A stretch of 17,182 nt of DNA, taken from assembly GCA_964436315.1 (NCBI GenBank), contig CAYTCZ010000088.1, forward strand, positions 1-17,182, read 5' to 3'. The number at the start of each line of letters is the position of its first letter. The first letter of the stretch is position 1. Shown here in pieces: positions 6,957-14,779 of this stretch. The position numbers and the translations under genes are program-made. A model generated the notes under the pieces. The model saw only the letters and a list, made by a program, of their open reading frames with translations. It was not told the DNA's origin and did not search any database. This stretch comes from CAYTCZ01 sp964436315 (GTDB lineage: Bacteria > Actinomycetota > Thermoleophilia > Gaiellales > Gaiellaceae).

Positions 6957-8174
6957 CTACTGGATCAAGGTCAGCAGCTTGAACATGGGGAGGTACATGG
7001 AGATGATGATGATGCCGACCATGATTCCGACGCCGATCATCATCAGCGGCTCGATGACCGAGGTCAGGGTCGAGATCGAGGCGTCGACTTCATCTTCGTA
7101 GAAGTCGGCGATCTTTGTCAGCATCTTCTCCAACTCACCCGTCTCCTCACCCACGCGAACCATGTGGGCGACCATCGGCGGGAACACCGGGTGCTCCGTG
7201 AGCGGGATCGCGATCGGTACTCCCTGATGCACTCGCTCGCGAACGTCGTCAACAGCATCCTCGATCAGACTGTTGCCCGACGTCGAGCCCGTAATCTCGA
7301 GGGCCTTGATGATGTCGACGCCGGAACCGACGAGAGTCGACAGAGTTCGCGAGAAGCGGGCCATGCCGATCTTGAGCACGACCTTGCCGATGCCGGCCGG
7401 AAGCCGGAGTCGGAAGCCATCCCAGGCCCGACGCCCGTTCTCGGTCTTCTTGTACCGGAAGAATCCAAAGATCGCGGACCCGATGAGCGGGAAGAGAATG
7501 AACCAGTAGCCCCGCACCATGTCGGATGCCTTGACGACCAACTGCGTCAGCATCGGGAGCTCGCCGCCGAGGTCCTCGAAGATGCCTTCGAAGACCGGAA
7601 CGAGGAACATGAGCATTCCGATCAAGACGAAGAACGCGAAGCCCATGACGAGGAGCGGGTACATCATCGCGCCCTTGACGCGACGCTTGATCTGCTGTTC
7701 CTTTTCGATCTGGTAGGCAACACGATCGAGAACGGTGTCGAGGATTCCGGCCGCCTCACCCGCCTCGACCATGGACACGTAGAGGCGGGAAAACACGCCG
7801 GGATGGCGCGCCATCGCCTCGGACAGCAACATCCCTCCTTCAACGTCGGCGCGTAGATCAGCGATGACAACCTGGAGCTTCTGGTCCTCGGTCTGCTCCT
7901 CGAGGATCACGAGCGACGTCACGACGTTCAGGCCAGCCTCAATCATCGTCGCGAACTGTCGGGAGAAGACCTGGAGCGACTTCGCCTTGACCTTCTTTAC
8001 ACCTGCGGCCTCGCTCTCCTCGACGACCTGACCGCCGTCCTGCCGGTTCAGCTCAACGGGCATCAGGCCCTTCTCACGAAGAGCATCGCGAGCCGCGCCA
8101 AGGTCTGCCGCGCTAATTTCTCCCGTCAGCTCGACGCCGGCCGCATTGATCGCGCTGTACGCGAAGGACGCCAT
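6957..8174 (-). CDS. pilC: Type IV pilus inner-membrane platform protein PilC
   Basis: A 405-residue GspF/PilC-family protein that forms the membrane platform on which assembly and retraction ATPases act. An N-terminal YSAINAAGVELTGEISA stretch (6-22) is the typical family start. Two T2SSF domains follow: about 70-193, opening FSRQFATMIEAGL, and 272-395, opening FSRTLSTLVGSGV. Each has the conserved GE motif (VEAGEAAGILD; VGEETGELEKML). Transmembrane segments are at about 173-193, 224-240 and 374-395. The gene is full length. It is separated from pilTMNO by the ABC transporter genes and the prepilin, and is divergent from that prepilin with 69 bases between starts. The ATG has no good Shine-Dalgarno, so the mRNA may be nearly leaderless. 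Its 3' end abuts repeat copy B. Confidence 0.96.
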   Translation of the reverse strand: MASFAYSAINAAGVELTGEISAADLGAARDALREKGLMPVELNRQDGGQVVEESEAAGVKKVKAKSLQVFSRQFATMIEAGLNVVTSLVILEEQTEDQKLQVVIADLRADVEGGMLLSEAMARHPGVFSRLYVSMVEAGEAAGILDTVLDRVAYQIEKEQQIKRRVKGAMMYPLLVMGFAFFVLIGMLMFLVPVFEGIFEDLGGELPMLTQLVVKASDMVRGYWFILFPLIGSAIFGFFRYKKTENGRRAWDGFRLRLPAGIGKVVLKIGMARFSRTLSTLVGSGVDIIKALEITGSTSGNSLIEDAVDDVRERVHQGVPIAIPLTEHPVFPPMVAHMVRVGEETGELEKMLTKIADFYEDEVDASISTLTSVIEPLMMIGVGIMVGIIIISMYLPMFKLLTLIQ

Positions 8175-8183
8175 TCAGACGTT

Positions 8184-8235
8184 GAATCGGCATCCCCTGT
8201 TTGGAACTTGAGCGCAGCGGGGCAAACGCCGATGT
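8184..8235. promoter_or_regulatory. Divergent pilC / prepilin promoter region with two GCCGAT boxes
   Basis: The 69-bp region between the starts contains GCCGATGT on the plus strand (8228-8235, 8 nt before the prepilin GTG) and GCCGATTC on the minus strand (8191-8184, 9 nt before the pilC ATG; CAAG lies 15 nt further upstream). Both share GCCGAT with the FliA/WhiG-type -10 element (GCCGATAA). The closeness to the start codons would give almost leaderless mRNAs, in line with the weak Shine-Dalgarno sequences. The match is partial, so this is a suggestion. Confidence 0.3.
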
Positions 8236-8243
8236 AAAGAATC

Positions 8244-8780
8244 GTGTTGACCAGACTGCGGCAACGTGTCCGGTTCGGCGGCAGCGAGCAAGGTTTCGGG
8301 CTCGTCGAGCTCCTGATTGCGATGACGGTGCTCCTCGTCGGAGTGCTCGCAATCTTCTCGATGTTCGAGTCGGGCATTCTGGCGCTGCAGCGTGCGAGTA
8401 CGGTCACGACCGCAGCGGCCCTCGCAGATCGCGAGATGGAAGGCTATCGGGCGATCTCGTACGAGATGATCGGACTCGTCGACACCGACGTTCTAGCGGC
8501 GCCAACGCCGTACAGCACCGATCCGGCGTACGACGCGACTCAGTCGAACCGCGTCGATCTCCCGGCCTGCGGAACCGCGCCTTGTACCAACAGCCAGCCG
8601 GTTCAGACGCTGACGGGCGCCGACGGTGAGAACTACCGCGTCGACACGTTCATCACGTGGCAGTCGGTTGGCGGCGGTCGGAGCGTCAAGCTCGTCACGA
8701 TCGTCGTGCGCGACGCTGACAGCACCGACACGACGTACGCCCGGGTCTCGTCCTCGTTCGACGAGTCAACGGGAACGTAG
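8244..8780 (+). CDS. Type IV prepilin-like minor pilin (PilV-like)
   Basis: A 178-residue class III signal peptide protein. The leader (1-17) is basic and ends in SEQG; prepilin peptidase would cut between Gly17 and Phe18, giving FGLVELLIAM with the invariant Glu at mature position 5 (Glu22). The hydrophobic helix spans about 18-41. The C-terminal domain resembles PilV/minor-pilin heads and carries two cysteines (Cys109, Cys114) that could form a small loop. The length and the sequence MTVLLVGVLAIFSMFE are like PilV rather than a major pilin. GTG start at 8244, with only a weak AAAGAA upstream. It is divergent from pilC and convergent with the ABC permease. It probably primes or caps the pilus; a PilV assignment rests on similarity to that minor-pilin class and is tentative. 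Confidence 0.87.
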   Translation: MLTRLRQRVRFGGSEQGFGLVELLIAMTVLLVGVLAIFSMFESGILALQRASTVTTAAALADREMEGYRAISYEMIGLVDTDVLAAPTPYSTDPAYDATQSNRVDLPACGTAPCTNSQPVQTLTGADGENYRVDTFITWQSVGGGRSVKLVTIVVRDADSTDTTYARVSSSFDESTGT

Positions 8781-8824
8781 TTCGGCGCGCAGCGAGCGGG
8801 CAGCGCAACCGAGTCGCCGCAGCC

Positions 8825-11380
8825 TTACTCGTACTGAAGTGCCTCGAGGACGTTGAGTCTCGAAGCTCGCCGTGCCGGAAGGATCGCCGCCAGCACACCG
8901 GCGAGGATGGCGACGACGACGAACGCGATCAGGGTGCCAATAGGCACGGCGAACACGAGACCCTCATCGCGTAGGGCAACCGTGATCAAGATCGCGAGCG
9001 CGAACCCGAGTGCCATGCCGAGGGCCGCGCCGATCAACGCCGTGATGATGCTCTCCTGTCGGATCATCCGCCGGACCTGGCGCCGGGTCATTCCCACCGC
9101 ACGGAGCATCCCAAGCTCTCGCGTTCGTTCGAAGACCGAGAGTACGAGCGTGTTGACGATGCCAAAGAGACTCACGATCACTGAAAGTGCGAGCAGCACG
9201 AAGAGCAGGTTCAGCAGCGGATCGATCTGGCTCTGCTGGAACTCGATGAACCCTTGCTTCGTGTCGAGCTGGACGTTCGGGAAATCGTCGAGAGCCGCGG
9301 ACAGGAGGACCTCGTTCTCGGCCGTCGCACCCCCCTCGGCGTTCACGAACGTGTAGAGATTCCTTGGGGCCTCGAAGGTCTCGTCGAAGGCCGCCTGTGA
9401 GATCGTGACGTCGCCGAGCATTTGCCAGAACGGCGGCGCCGCATAGATGCCGGCCACCCTGACGCCGATCGTTCGACCCGCCGGAGATTGGACGCCAAAT
9501 CGGGAGCCGAGCGAAAGGTCGTGGTCATCGGCGAAGCCATCCTCTACGAGCGCACCGTCCGAAGCAAGTTCGGCGAGAGACTCGTCGGAACCCTCGACCC
9601 AGTCGAAGGCATAGACGTTCGCTATCGATTCTGGATCGACTCCGGTGACGTTCTGCTCCGACGCGTCGGCACGGCCGCGCTCACCGCGAACCCCGACCGC
9701 CTCGACTCCATCGATCTGAGCGAGAGTGTCGTCCGGCGAAGGATCAAAGGGCGTGAAGCCGTCTTCCGAGACGACCACGAACTCAGCCGTCACCTGCTCC
9801 TCGATCGCGTCGGAGACCGACGAACGGAGTCCCTGCGCCAGGACCGCGACGAACGTGATCAGCGCGAGCCCGATCATGAGGGCCGCCGCGGTGCTCGCCG
9901 TCCGCCCAGGGTTGCGCATCGAATTCTCTCGTGCAAGCCGGCCCGCGGCCCCTGCGAACCGGCGCGCCGGCCATCCCAGAACGGAGGCGAGAGGACGCAC
10001 CACGCGAGACGAGATCAGGGCGACGCCGATGAAGAGGACGATGCATCCGACGCCGATCGCGATGAGGCGGTTCTGGATATCGACGTCCGGCGCGAACATT
10101 CCGTACACGAGGACGACAATCGCGATGACGGTCGTGAGGACAGAGAGGACGGGGGACCACCGTGCGAGGCGACCCGGCGGTAGCGTCGCTCCCTCACGAA
10201 CAGCCGCGATCGGAGGCACCTTCGTCGCTCGGACGGCGGGAAAGAGCCCGGCGGCGAGTGTGACGACGACCCCGGCCACGAGGCTCACGATGATCGTTCT
10301 CGTCGCGAAGACCGTGTCCGTCGACGGCAGATCGACTCCCAACGCAACAAACACGGCATCGAGGCCTGCGGCCAGCCCGAAGCCGAGGAATAGGCCGACC
10401 ACCGAGGCAAGCAAGCCGATGACGAACGCCTCGATGACGACACCACCGAGAACCTGCCTACGCGAGGCTCCGATCGTCCGAAGCACAGCGAACTCACGGG
10501 TTCGCTGGGCAACCGTTATCGAGAGGGTGTTGAAGATGACGAACGCACCAACGAACAGGGCGATGCCGCCAAAGGCGAGCAGGAAATACTGGATGAAGCT
10601 CACGAACTCATCAACATCCTGGGTGTCCTCCTCCGCCTGTTCGACTCCCGTCAGAACCTCGACGGAGTCGGGTAGCGCTTGGCTCAGTTCGGCGGCCAGT
10701 TCCTCCGGAGTGACTCCCTGTGCAGCGGCCGCCGAGATGCTGTCGAGTAAGCCCTCCTTGTCGAAAAGCTCCTGAGCAGTCGGGACGTCAAAGACCGCGA
10801 AGGTTGCGCCGCCGATCGAATCAACCGATCCGAAACGCGCAATGCCGACAATCGTGAACTCCTCGAGGGGGCCCTTCGCAGCGACCCCGATCGTGTCTCC
10901 GATCTCGAAGTTCTCTCCATCGGCCGTTCCGGCGTCGATCACAATCTCTCCGGGCCCGGAAGCCCACTCCCCTTCGACGAGAACCAAAGGGTTGAACTCC
11001 TGGTCGTCCGGATTCCCTCCGAACGCAAGGTTGGGGGCGCCACCCGTGGTGATCGCATCGCCGTCGCGGTCGGTCAGCGTGGCAAAGTCTTCGATCGAAC
11101 CGGCGGCGATTCGCACGCTGGGCTGCTCGCGCACGGTGTCGAGAAGATCTTCATCGATCGGCGGAGGGAGGCTGAAGTCGGTCTCGAACGCTGTCTTTCC
11201 CTTGACGACTGCATCGGTGCCCTCGTAAACGTCGTCGAAGAGGTTGTCGAACGCCGACCGGATCGTGTCGGTCAGGATGAACGTCCCGCTGATCATCGCG
11301 ACCCCGAGGACGATCGCGATCGCTGTGAGAAGGGCGCGAAGCTTTCGTCCGGCAAGGCCGCGTAGCGCGACCTTGGTCAC
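8825..11380 (-). CDS. FtsX-type ABC transporter permease, two FtsX domains
   Basis: An 851-residue permease of the MacB/LolE-type superfamily, working with the ATPase encoded just upstream. The order is an N-terminal helix (about 13-36), a periplasm-like MacB-PCD domain (about 40-260), a first FtsX domain with three helices whose cytoplasmic loop reads AQRTREFAVLRTIGASRRQV, two further helices, a second extracytoplasmic domain, then a second FtsX domain (FERTRELGMLRAVGMTRRQV) and a final helix ending RASRLNVLEALQYE. About ten transmembrane segments in all. Such pairs move lipids, lipoproteins or peptides, or transmit force to envelope enzymes rather than import. The GTG start overlaps the ATPase stop by 4 nt (GTGA), with GGAGGAG at 11392-11398. 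Substrate unknown. Confidence 0.94.
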   Translation of the reverse strand: MTKVALRGLAGRKLRALLTAIAIVLGVAMISGTFILTDTIRSAFDNLFDDVYEGTDAVVKGKTAFETDFSLPPPIDEDLLDTVREQPSVRIAAGSIEDFATLTDRDGDAITTGGAPNLAFGGNPDDQEFNPLVLVEGEWASGPGEIVIDAGTADGENFEIGDTIGVAAKGPLEEFTIVGIARFGSVDSIGGATFAVFDVPTAQELFDKEGLLDSISAAAAQGVTPEELAAELSQALPDSVEVLTGVEQAEEDTQDVDEFVSFIQYFLLAFGGIALFVGAFVIFNTLSITVAQRTREFAVLRTIGASRRQVLGGVVIEAFVIGLLASVVGLFLGFGLAAGLDAVFVALGVDLPSTDTVFATRTIIVSLVAGVVVTLAAGLFPAVRATKVPPIAAVREGATLPPGRLARWSPVLSVLTTVIAIVVLVYGMFAPDVDIQNRLIAIGVGCIVLFIGVALISSRVVRPLASVLGWPARRFAGAAGRLARENSMRNPGRTASTAAALMIGLALITFVAVLAQGLRSSVSDAIEEQVTAEFVVVSEDGFTPFDPSPDDTLAQIDGVEAVGVRGERGRADASEQNVTGVDPESIANVYAFDWVEGSDESLAELASDGALVEDGFADDHDLSLGSRFGVQSPAGRTIGVRVAGIYAAPPFWQMLGDVTISQAAFDETFEAPRNLYTFVNAEGGATAENEVLLSAALDDFPNVQLDTKQGFIEFQQSQIDPLLNLLFVLLALSVIVSLFGIVNTLVLSVFERTRELGMLRAVGMTRRQVRRMIRQESIITALIGAALGMALGFALAILITVALRDEGLVFAVPIGTLIAFVVVAILAGVLAAILPARRASRLNVLEALQYE

Positions 11381-12114
11381 TTGCCGCTCAGCTCCTCCAT
11401 GGCCAGGAGCACGTCATGCGCGGAGCAGGGCCCCATGTCCTTGACGATCTCTCCGTCGGCAAGAAACAGGATCCGATCGGCGATCGCCGCAGCTCGAGAG
11501 TCGTGTGTGACCATCACGGTGGTCTGGCCATACGCGTCGACCGAGTCGCGGAGCAGACTGAGGATTTCTTCGCCGGTCGTCGAGTCAAGGTTCCCGGTTG
11601 GCTCATCGGCGAAGACGACCGTCGGCTGCGACGCGAGCGCGCGCGCGATCGCGACGCGCTGCTGCTGTCCACCCGAGAGCTCGGAGGGTCGGTGTGTCAG
11701 CCGATCGGCGAGCCCGACCTTCTCTGCGAGCTCCTCGAACCAGCCATCGTCCGGCTTCGATCCGGCAAGCTCGAGCGGAAGGAGAATGTTCTCCTTCGCC
11801 GAGAGCATCGGCAGGAGATTGAAGAACTGAAAGATGAAGCCGATGTGACGCCGTCGAAGGAGCGTCAGATCACGATCGTTGAGCGACGTGATCTCCGTCC
11901 CGTCGAGAAAGACCGTTCCAGTCGTCGGGCGGTCGAGCCCGGCGAGAATATGCATCAGCGTCGATTTTCCGGACCCCGACGGGCCCATTACGGCTGTGAG
12001 CTGTCCGGGTGCGACGTCCAGCGAGACGCCTCGAAGAGCATCGACTGCGGTGTCTCCCTCGCCGTATCGACGTGTAACGCCTTCGGCCTGGACAGCCGGA
12101 TTGCCACCGGCGGG
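11377..12114 (-). CDS. ABC transporter ATP-binding protein, LolD/MacB type (5' end in gap)
   Basis: The frame is open from the gap edge and gives about 245 residues, beginning near PAGGNPAVQAEGVTRRYGEG; the true start lies in the gap or is one of the first codons. All nucleotide-binding motifs are present: aromatic A-loop (RRYGEG), Walker A GPSGSGKST, Q-loop FQFFNLLP, signature LSGGQQQRVAIARAL, Walker B TVVFADEPTGNLD and H-loop VTHD. The TGNLD sequence and the partner FtsX permease are typical of the MacB/LolD group. It powers the permease, to which it is translationally coupled. The ATP-binding site is complete and the protein should be active. Confidence 0.93.
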   Translation of the reverse strand, partial: PAGGNPAVQAEGVTRRYGEGDTAVDALRGVSLDVAPGQLTAVMGPSGSGKSTLMHILAGLDRPTTGTVFLDGTEITSLNDRDLTLLRRRHIGFIFQFFNLLPMLSAKENILLPLELAGSKPDDGWFEELAEKVGLADRLTHRPSELSGGQQQRVAIARALASQPTVVFADEPTGNLDSTTGEEILSLLRDSVDAYGQTTVMVTHDSRAAAIADRILFLADGEIVKDMGPCSAHDVLLAMEELSGK

Positions 12115-12214
12115 NNNNNNNNNNNNNNNNNNNNNNNNNNNNNNNNNNNNNNNNNNNNNNNNNNNNNNNNNNNNNNNNNNNNNNNNNNNNNNNNNNNNNN
12201 NNNNNNNNNNNNNN
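12115..12214. other. Assembly gap (100 N)
   Basis: A second run of exactly 100 N. It hides the start of the ABC ATPase gene and whatever follows the pilP-like gene, so one or more pilus genes could be missing here. Confidence 0.99.
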
Positions 12215-12230
12215 GGTTCGAGAGCGGGCC

Positions 12231-13031
12231 CTATTCCTCGGGCGCTTCCGGCGACTCTTCAGGCGACTCGTCTGGAGGTTCCTCGAACTCTGTCGTCCCG
12301 CCGCCGGCGTACACGCGGATCAGCTTGATCTCGTAACGCACTCCGTCCGGCTGACTGATGAGCGTCAGGGTCTCCCCGACCTTCAGATCGACCGTTGGGA
12401 TGCCGGTTGAGAACGAACCGGTGACCAGACCGATCATCGCAGTCTCTCCGCTGATCGAGGCGAGTTCGAAGATCGGATCGTCGATCGGGAAGGCACCGCC
12501 GACGCCCACGGCCTCCTCCACGTCGTTCACGGTCAGGACCGCCATATCAGGCACCTCGAAGTCGACGGGGTCGCTGGGACCGCTGTCGCCGCCGCCGTCA
12601 TCGGGCGGGGGTGGTGAAGGATCGCCAGGATCGGAAGGCTCCTCCGGAGACTCCTCCGGGACCTCGAATTCGAGCAACTGGTCGAATGGATCAGCGGCGG
12701 TAAATCGACCGAACGAGATGAGCTGACCCTCGTCCGGCGGCGGCGGAATGTCAGAGTTAGGAAGCTCAGCGGAGACGGTCAGACTTCCCACGGAAGGATC
12801 GAGCGGGTTAACGAGATCTGGGATCGGCGTCGGCTCGCCGCCGTCGCCGGGATCGGCACCCTCTGCACTCGGTTCGCCGGCCGGCTGCTCCTCGCCGCGG
12901 ACCCGATCGAGCATGCCGGGGCCCATGATCGCGACGACGCCGATCAGCACGACGATCAGACCAGCCAGAACCTTCTTCTGCTTGGCCTCTTTCTGCTTGC
13001 GCGCGGCGTCTTGATCTTTCACTGGAGCCAT
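12231..13031 (-). CDS. Single-pass membrane protein in the PilP position of the pilus operon
   Basis: A 266-residue protein coded directly after pilO. A basic cytoplasmic head (RKQKEAKQKK, 11-20) is followed by one transmembrane helix (about 21-40) and an acidic, proline-rich linker. LISFGRFTAADPFDQ (104-118) recalls the R-x-DPF segment of PilP/GspC proteins. A second acidic Pro/Asp/Glu linker (about 125-157) leads to a beta-rich domain (160-241, with VLTVNDVEEAVGVGG and VDLKVGETLTLI). The tail (250-266) is again acidic. Overall layout, N-in helix, disordered linker and terminal beta domain, matches PilP, which joins PilN/PilO to the outer part of the machine. Sequence similarity is too weak for a firm name. 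The start ATG is 3 nt after the pilO stop. A proline-rich PilO partner that is not PilP is the main alternative. Confidence 0.6.
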   Translation of the reverse strand: MAPVKDQDAARKQKEAKQKKVLAGLIVVLIGVVAIMGPGMLDRVRGEEQPAGEPSAEGADPGDGGEPTPIPDLVNPLDPSVGSLTVSAELPNSDIPPPPDEGQLISFGRFTAADPFDQLLEFEVPEESPEEPSDPGDPSPPPPDDGGGDSGPSDPVDFEVPDMAVLTVNDVEEAVGVGGAFPIDDPIFELASISGETAMIGLVTGSFSTGIPTVDLKVGETLTLISQPDGVRYEIKLIRVYAGGGTTEFEEPPDESPEESPEAPEE

Positions 13032-13034
13032 GGG

Positions 13035-13871
13035 TTAGTCACCTCTGAGAGCTTCGCCGCCTGGCGAAGATGAGGCATTCAGCGTGGGTTCGCCGTCTGC
13101 TGGCGACGCGGGTTCGGGAGGCGAGTCGCCCGGATCATCCGGGGATTCCTCAGGGGACTCCGACCCGGAGTCCTCCGACTGTGAATCATCGGGTGTCTCG
13201 GAGCCGCCGTCGGACTGTTCGCTCGCGTCGTTCGGAGTAGTCGGCTCAGGGGCGGCGACAGCCGGGATCGCGCTGTCGGTCATCGGGCCTGGGCCAAAGA
13301 TGTAGGTCACCAAAGTCAAGCTCGCTTCAATTCGCGGGAAGCCGTCCTGGCTCGCGTGGAGGTCGAGACCTTCGAGCGCATAGAGGCGGCCGGTCGCAGC
13401 AAGTTCCCCATTTCTGACTGAGACGAGCGACCGAAGGCGGTAGAGGAAGTCCGTGAGGTCGTAGTAGTTGCCATCGAAAGAGAGCTCGATCGGTCGTCGC
13501 TGGAACTCCTCGGTGGAGGTCGCCTCCAGTGGCGTCATCGCCAAGAACTCAACGCCGGCGGCCTCGGAGACGGCGTCCAGCTCGAGAATGATCCCGGGCA
13601 TGTCCTCGGTGTCCGGCATCGCCTTGGCGAGCTGAAACAGATCCGCGTAGCGGATCTCTACGCGCGGATCGTTGAGGGTGTCCGAGGGTCGGGCGGCGTC
13701 GATAAGTTCAGCTTCGAGATTCGCAATCTCGTCGTCGAGCGCCTTGCCCTCGTCCCATTTCGGCTTCACGAAGGCGAGAAGACCAGTTACCAGCACGATG
13801 CCGACAGCGACCGCGACGACGATTGTGACTGGAACCTGTGGGCCCTTGACCTTGTACATCTTCCAGCTCAC
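13035..13871 (-). CDS. pilO: Type IV pilus alignment protein PilO
   Basis: A 278-residue bitopic membrane protein of the inner-membrane alignment complex. A short cytoplasmic head precedes a transmembrane helix (14-34), a coiled coil (about 40-60) and the ferredoxin-like domain with the family signature ELSFDGNYYDLTDFLYRLRSLV split over 129-150. The domain ends near residue 194. From about 200 to 278 follows a Ser/Glu/Asp/Pro-rich, low-complexity tail that is not in typical PilO and should be extracytoplasmic. Start GTG at 13869-13871, overlapping the pilN stop by 4 nt (GTGA). A perfect AGGAGG lies 9 nt upstream. It should pair with PilN and the PilP-like protein. Family assignment is secure from motif plus synteny. 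Confidence 0.92.
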   Translation of the reverse strand: MSWKMYKVKGPQVPVTIVVAVAVGIVLVTGLLAFVKPKWDEGKALDDEIANLEAELIDAARPSDTLNDPRVEIRYADLFQLAKAMPDTEDMPGIILELDAVSEAAGVEFLAMTPLEATSTEEFQRRPIELSFDGNYYDLTDFLYRLRSLVSVRNGELAATGRLYALEGLDLHASQDGFPRIEASLTLVTYIFGPGPMTDSAIPAVAAPEPTTPNDASEQSDGGSETPDDSQSEDSGSESPEESPDDPGDSPPEPASPADGEPTLNASSSPGGEALRGD

Positions 13872-14779
13872 GTGGTCGAGCCTCCTGGTGCCTTGACGCG
13901 CGCAACGACGCTGAACTGGAGAACATCCTCCTCTTCGATATCCACGGCGACGCTCGAGACGAGCGTGACCTGTGTGAGCTCCGGAATCGTCGACAGTCGC
14001 GAGATCAACTCAGCGATCCCCGCGTGACCGAATGAGAACCCGTTCAAGGTAAGGCTCGAGAGCGGCCTTGCCGGTTCGGGAGGCGGCTCCTCACCTTCCT
14101 CGGTCGGCGGGGCAGGCGGAGCGACGGGCTCTTCTCCTGGAGCCCCAATCATCCCGGTGAGCCAGACACCCTCGGGCATGACGAGTGAGACATCGCGAAG
14201 GACGCGATCCCAGGCGATGCGTTCCCCCAGAGCTGCTCCGAGCGCATCGGTGCGGTCGTTGGTCTCAGAGATCGCCAACGGGTCGATCGGCTCGGCCTGG
14301 TCTTCAGCCTCCTGAATGATGGTCTCGACGGCGGCTAGCTGCGCCTCGAGGTCATCGCGCTCGGCCTCCTTGTCCGCGACGCTCGCGTTCATGATCAGGA
14401 ACGCGGCCGCGAGACCGGCGAGCGAGACGAGTGCCACAACCGCAAGAACCAGCTGAGCCGTGTTTGCTCGGGGCTCCCGCTCCTCTACGGGTTCGTCGCC
14501 CGGCAGCAGGTTGAACGCACGCATGTACGCGAAGTCCATGCTTTCGGTCGTTGAGGTATCGGCCGTCGAATCCTGAGATTTCTTCTCACGTCGAAGCTTG
14601 GGTCTCGGCACGAGCGCGCCAACCGCAAACCGTCGCTTGGCGCCCGACCCCTCGAGGTCAGCTGAAGCGTCCTCAATGCCCGCCTCAGCTTCCTCGGGCT
14701 CAATGGTCTCGAATTCCGGATCGACGTCTTTTTTCCGGAACGGCAGCCGCACTCTCATGCTCTTCCGCAGTCGGCCCAT
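13868..14779 (-). CDS. pilN: Type IV pilus protein PilN with N-terminal extension
   Basis: A 303-residue PilN. The PilM-binding motif FNLLPGDEP is at 89-97, the transmembrane helix at about 107-130, a coiled coil at 135-160, and the ferredoxin-like domain from about 185 to 298 (MPEGVWLTGM; LTLNGFSFGHAGIAELISRL). A Pro/Glu-rich insertion (about 213-238) breaks the domain. In usual PilN proteins the INLLP motif is within ~10 residues of the N-terminus; here ~85 extra cytoplasmic residues, rich in charge, precede it. The long start is favoured because its ATG overlaps the pilM stop by one base (TGATG); Met86, just before the motif, is the alternative. Next to pilM and pilO in the usual order. 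Confidence 0.9.
   Translation of the reverse strand: MGRLRKSMRVRLPFRKKDVDPEFETIEPEEAEAGIEDASADLEGSGAKRRFAVGALVPRPKLRREKKSQDSTADTSTTESMDFAYMRAFNLLPGDEPVEEREPRANTAQLVLAVVALVSLAGLAAAFLIMNASVADKEAERDDLEAQLAAVETIIQEAEDQAEPIDPLAISETNDRTDALGAALGERIAWDRVLRDVSLVMPEGVWLTGMIGAPGEEPVAPPAPPTEEGEEPPPEPARPLSSLTLNGFSFGHAGIAELISRLSTIPELTQVTLVSSVAVDIEEEDVLQFSVVARVKAPGGSTT
13881..13886 (-). promoter_or_regulatory. Perfect AGGAGG ribosome binding site of pilO
   Basis: AGGAGG sits inside the end of pilN, 9 nt before the overlapping GTG start of pilO. It decides the start and shows that pilO has its own efficient translation start besides coupling to pilN. Confidence 0.75.

Noticed and set aside
6648..7856. 402-codon plus-strand frame opposite pilC
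   Set aside because: Composition is Asp/Glu/Arg/His-rich without hydrophobic core, as expected from the complement of a real gene; pilC on the other strand is secure.
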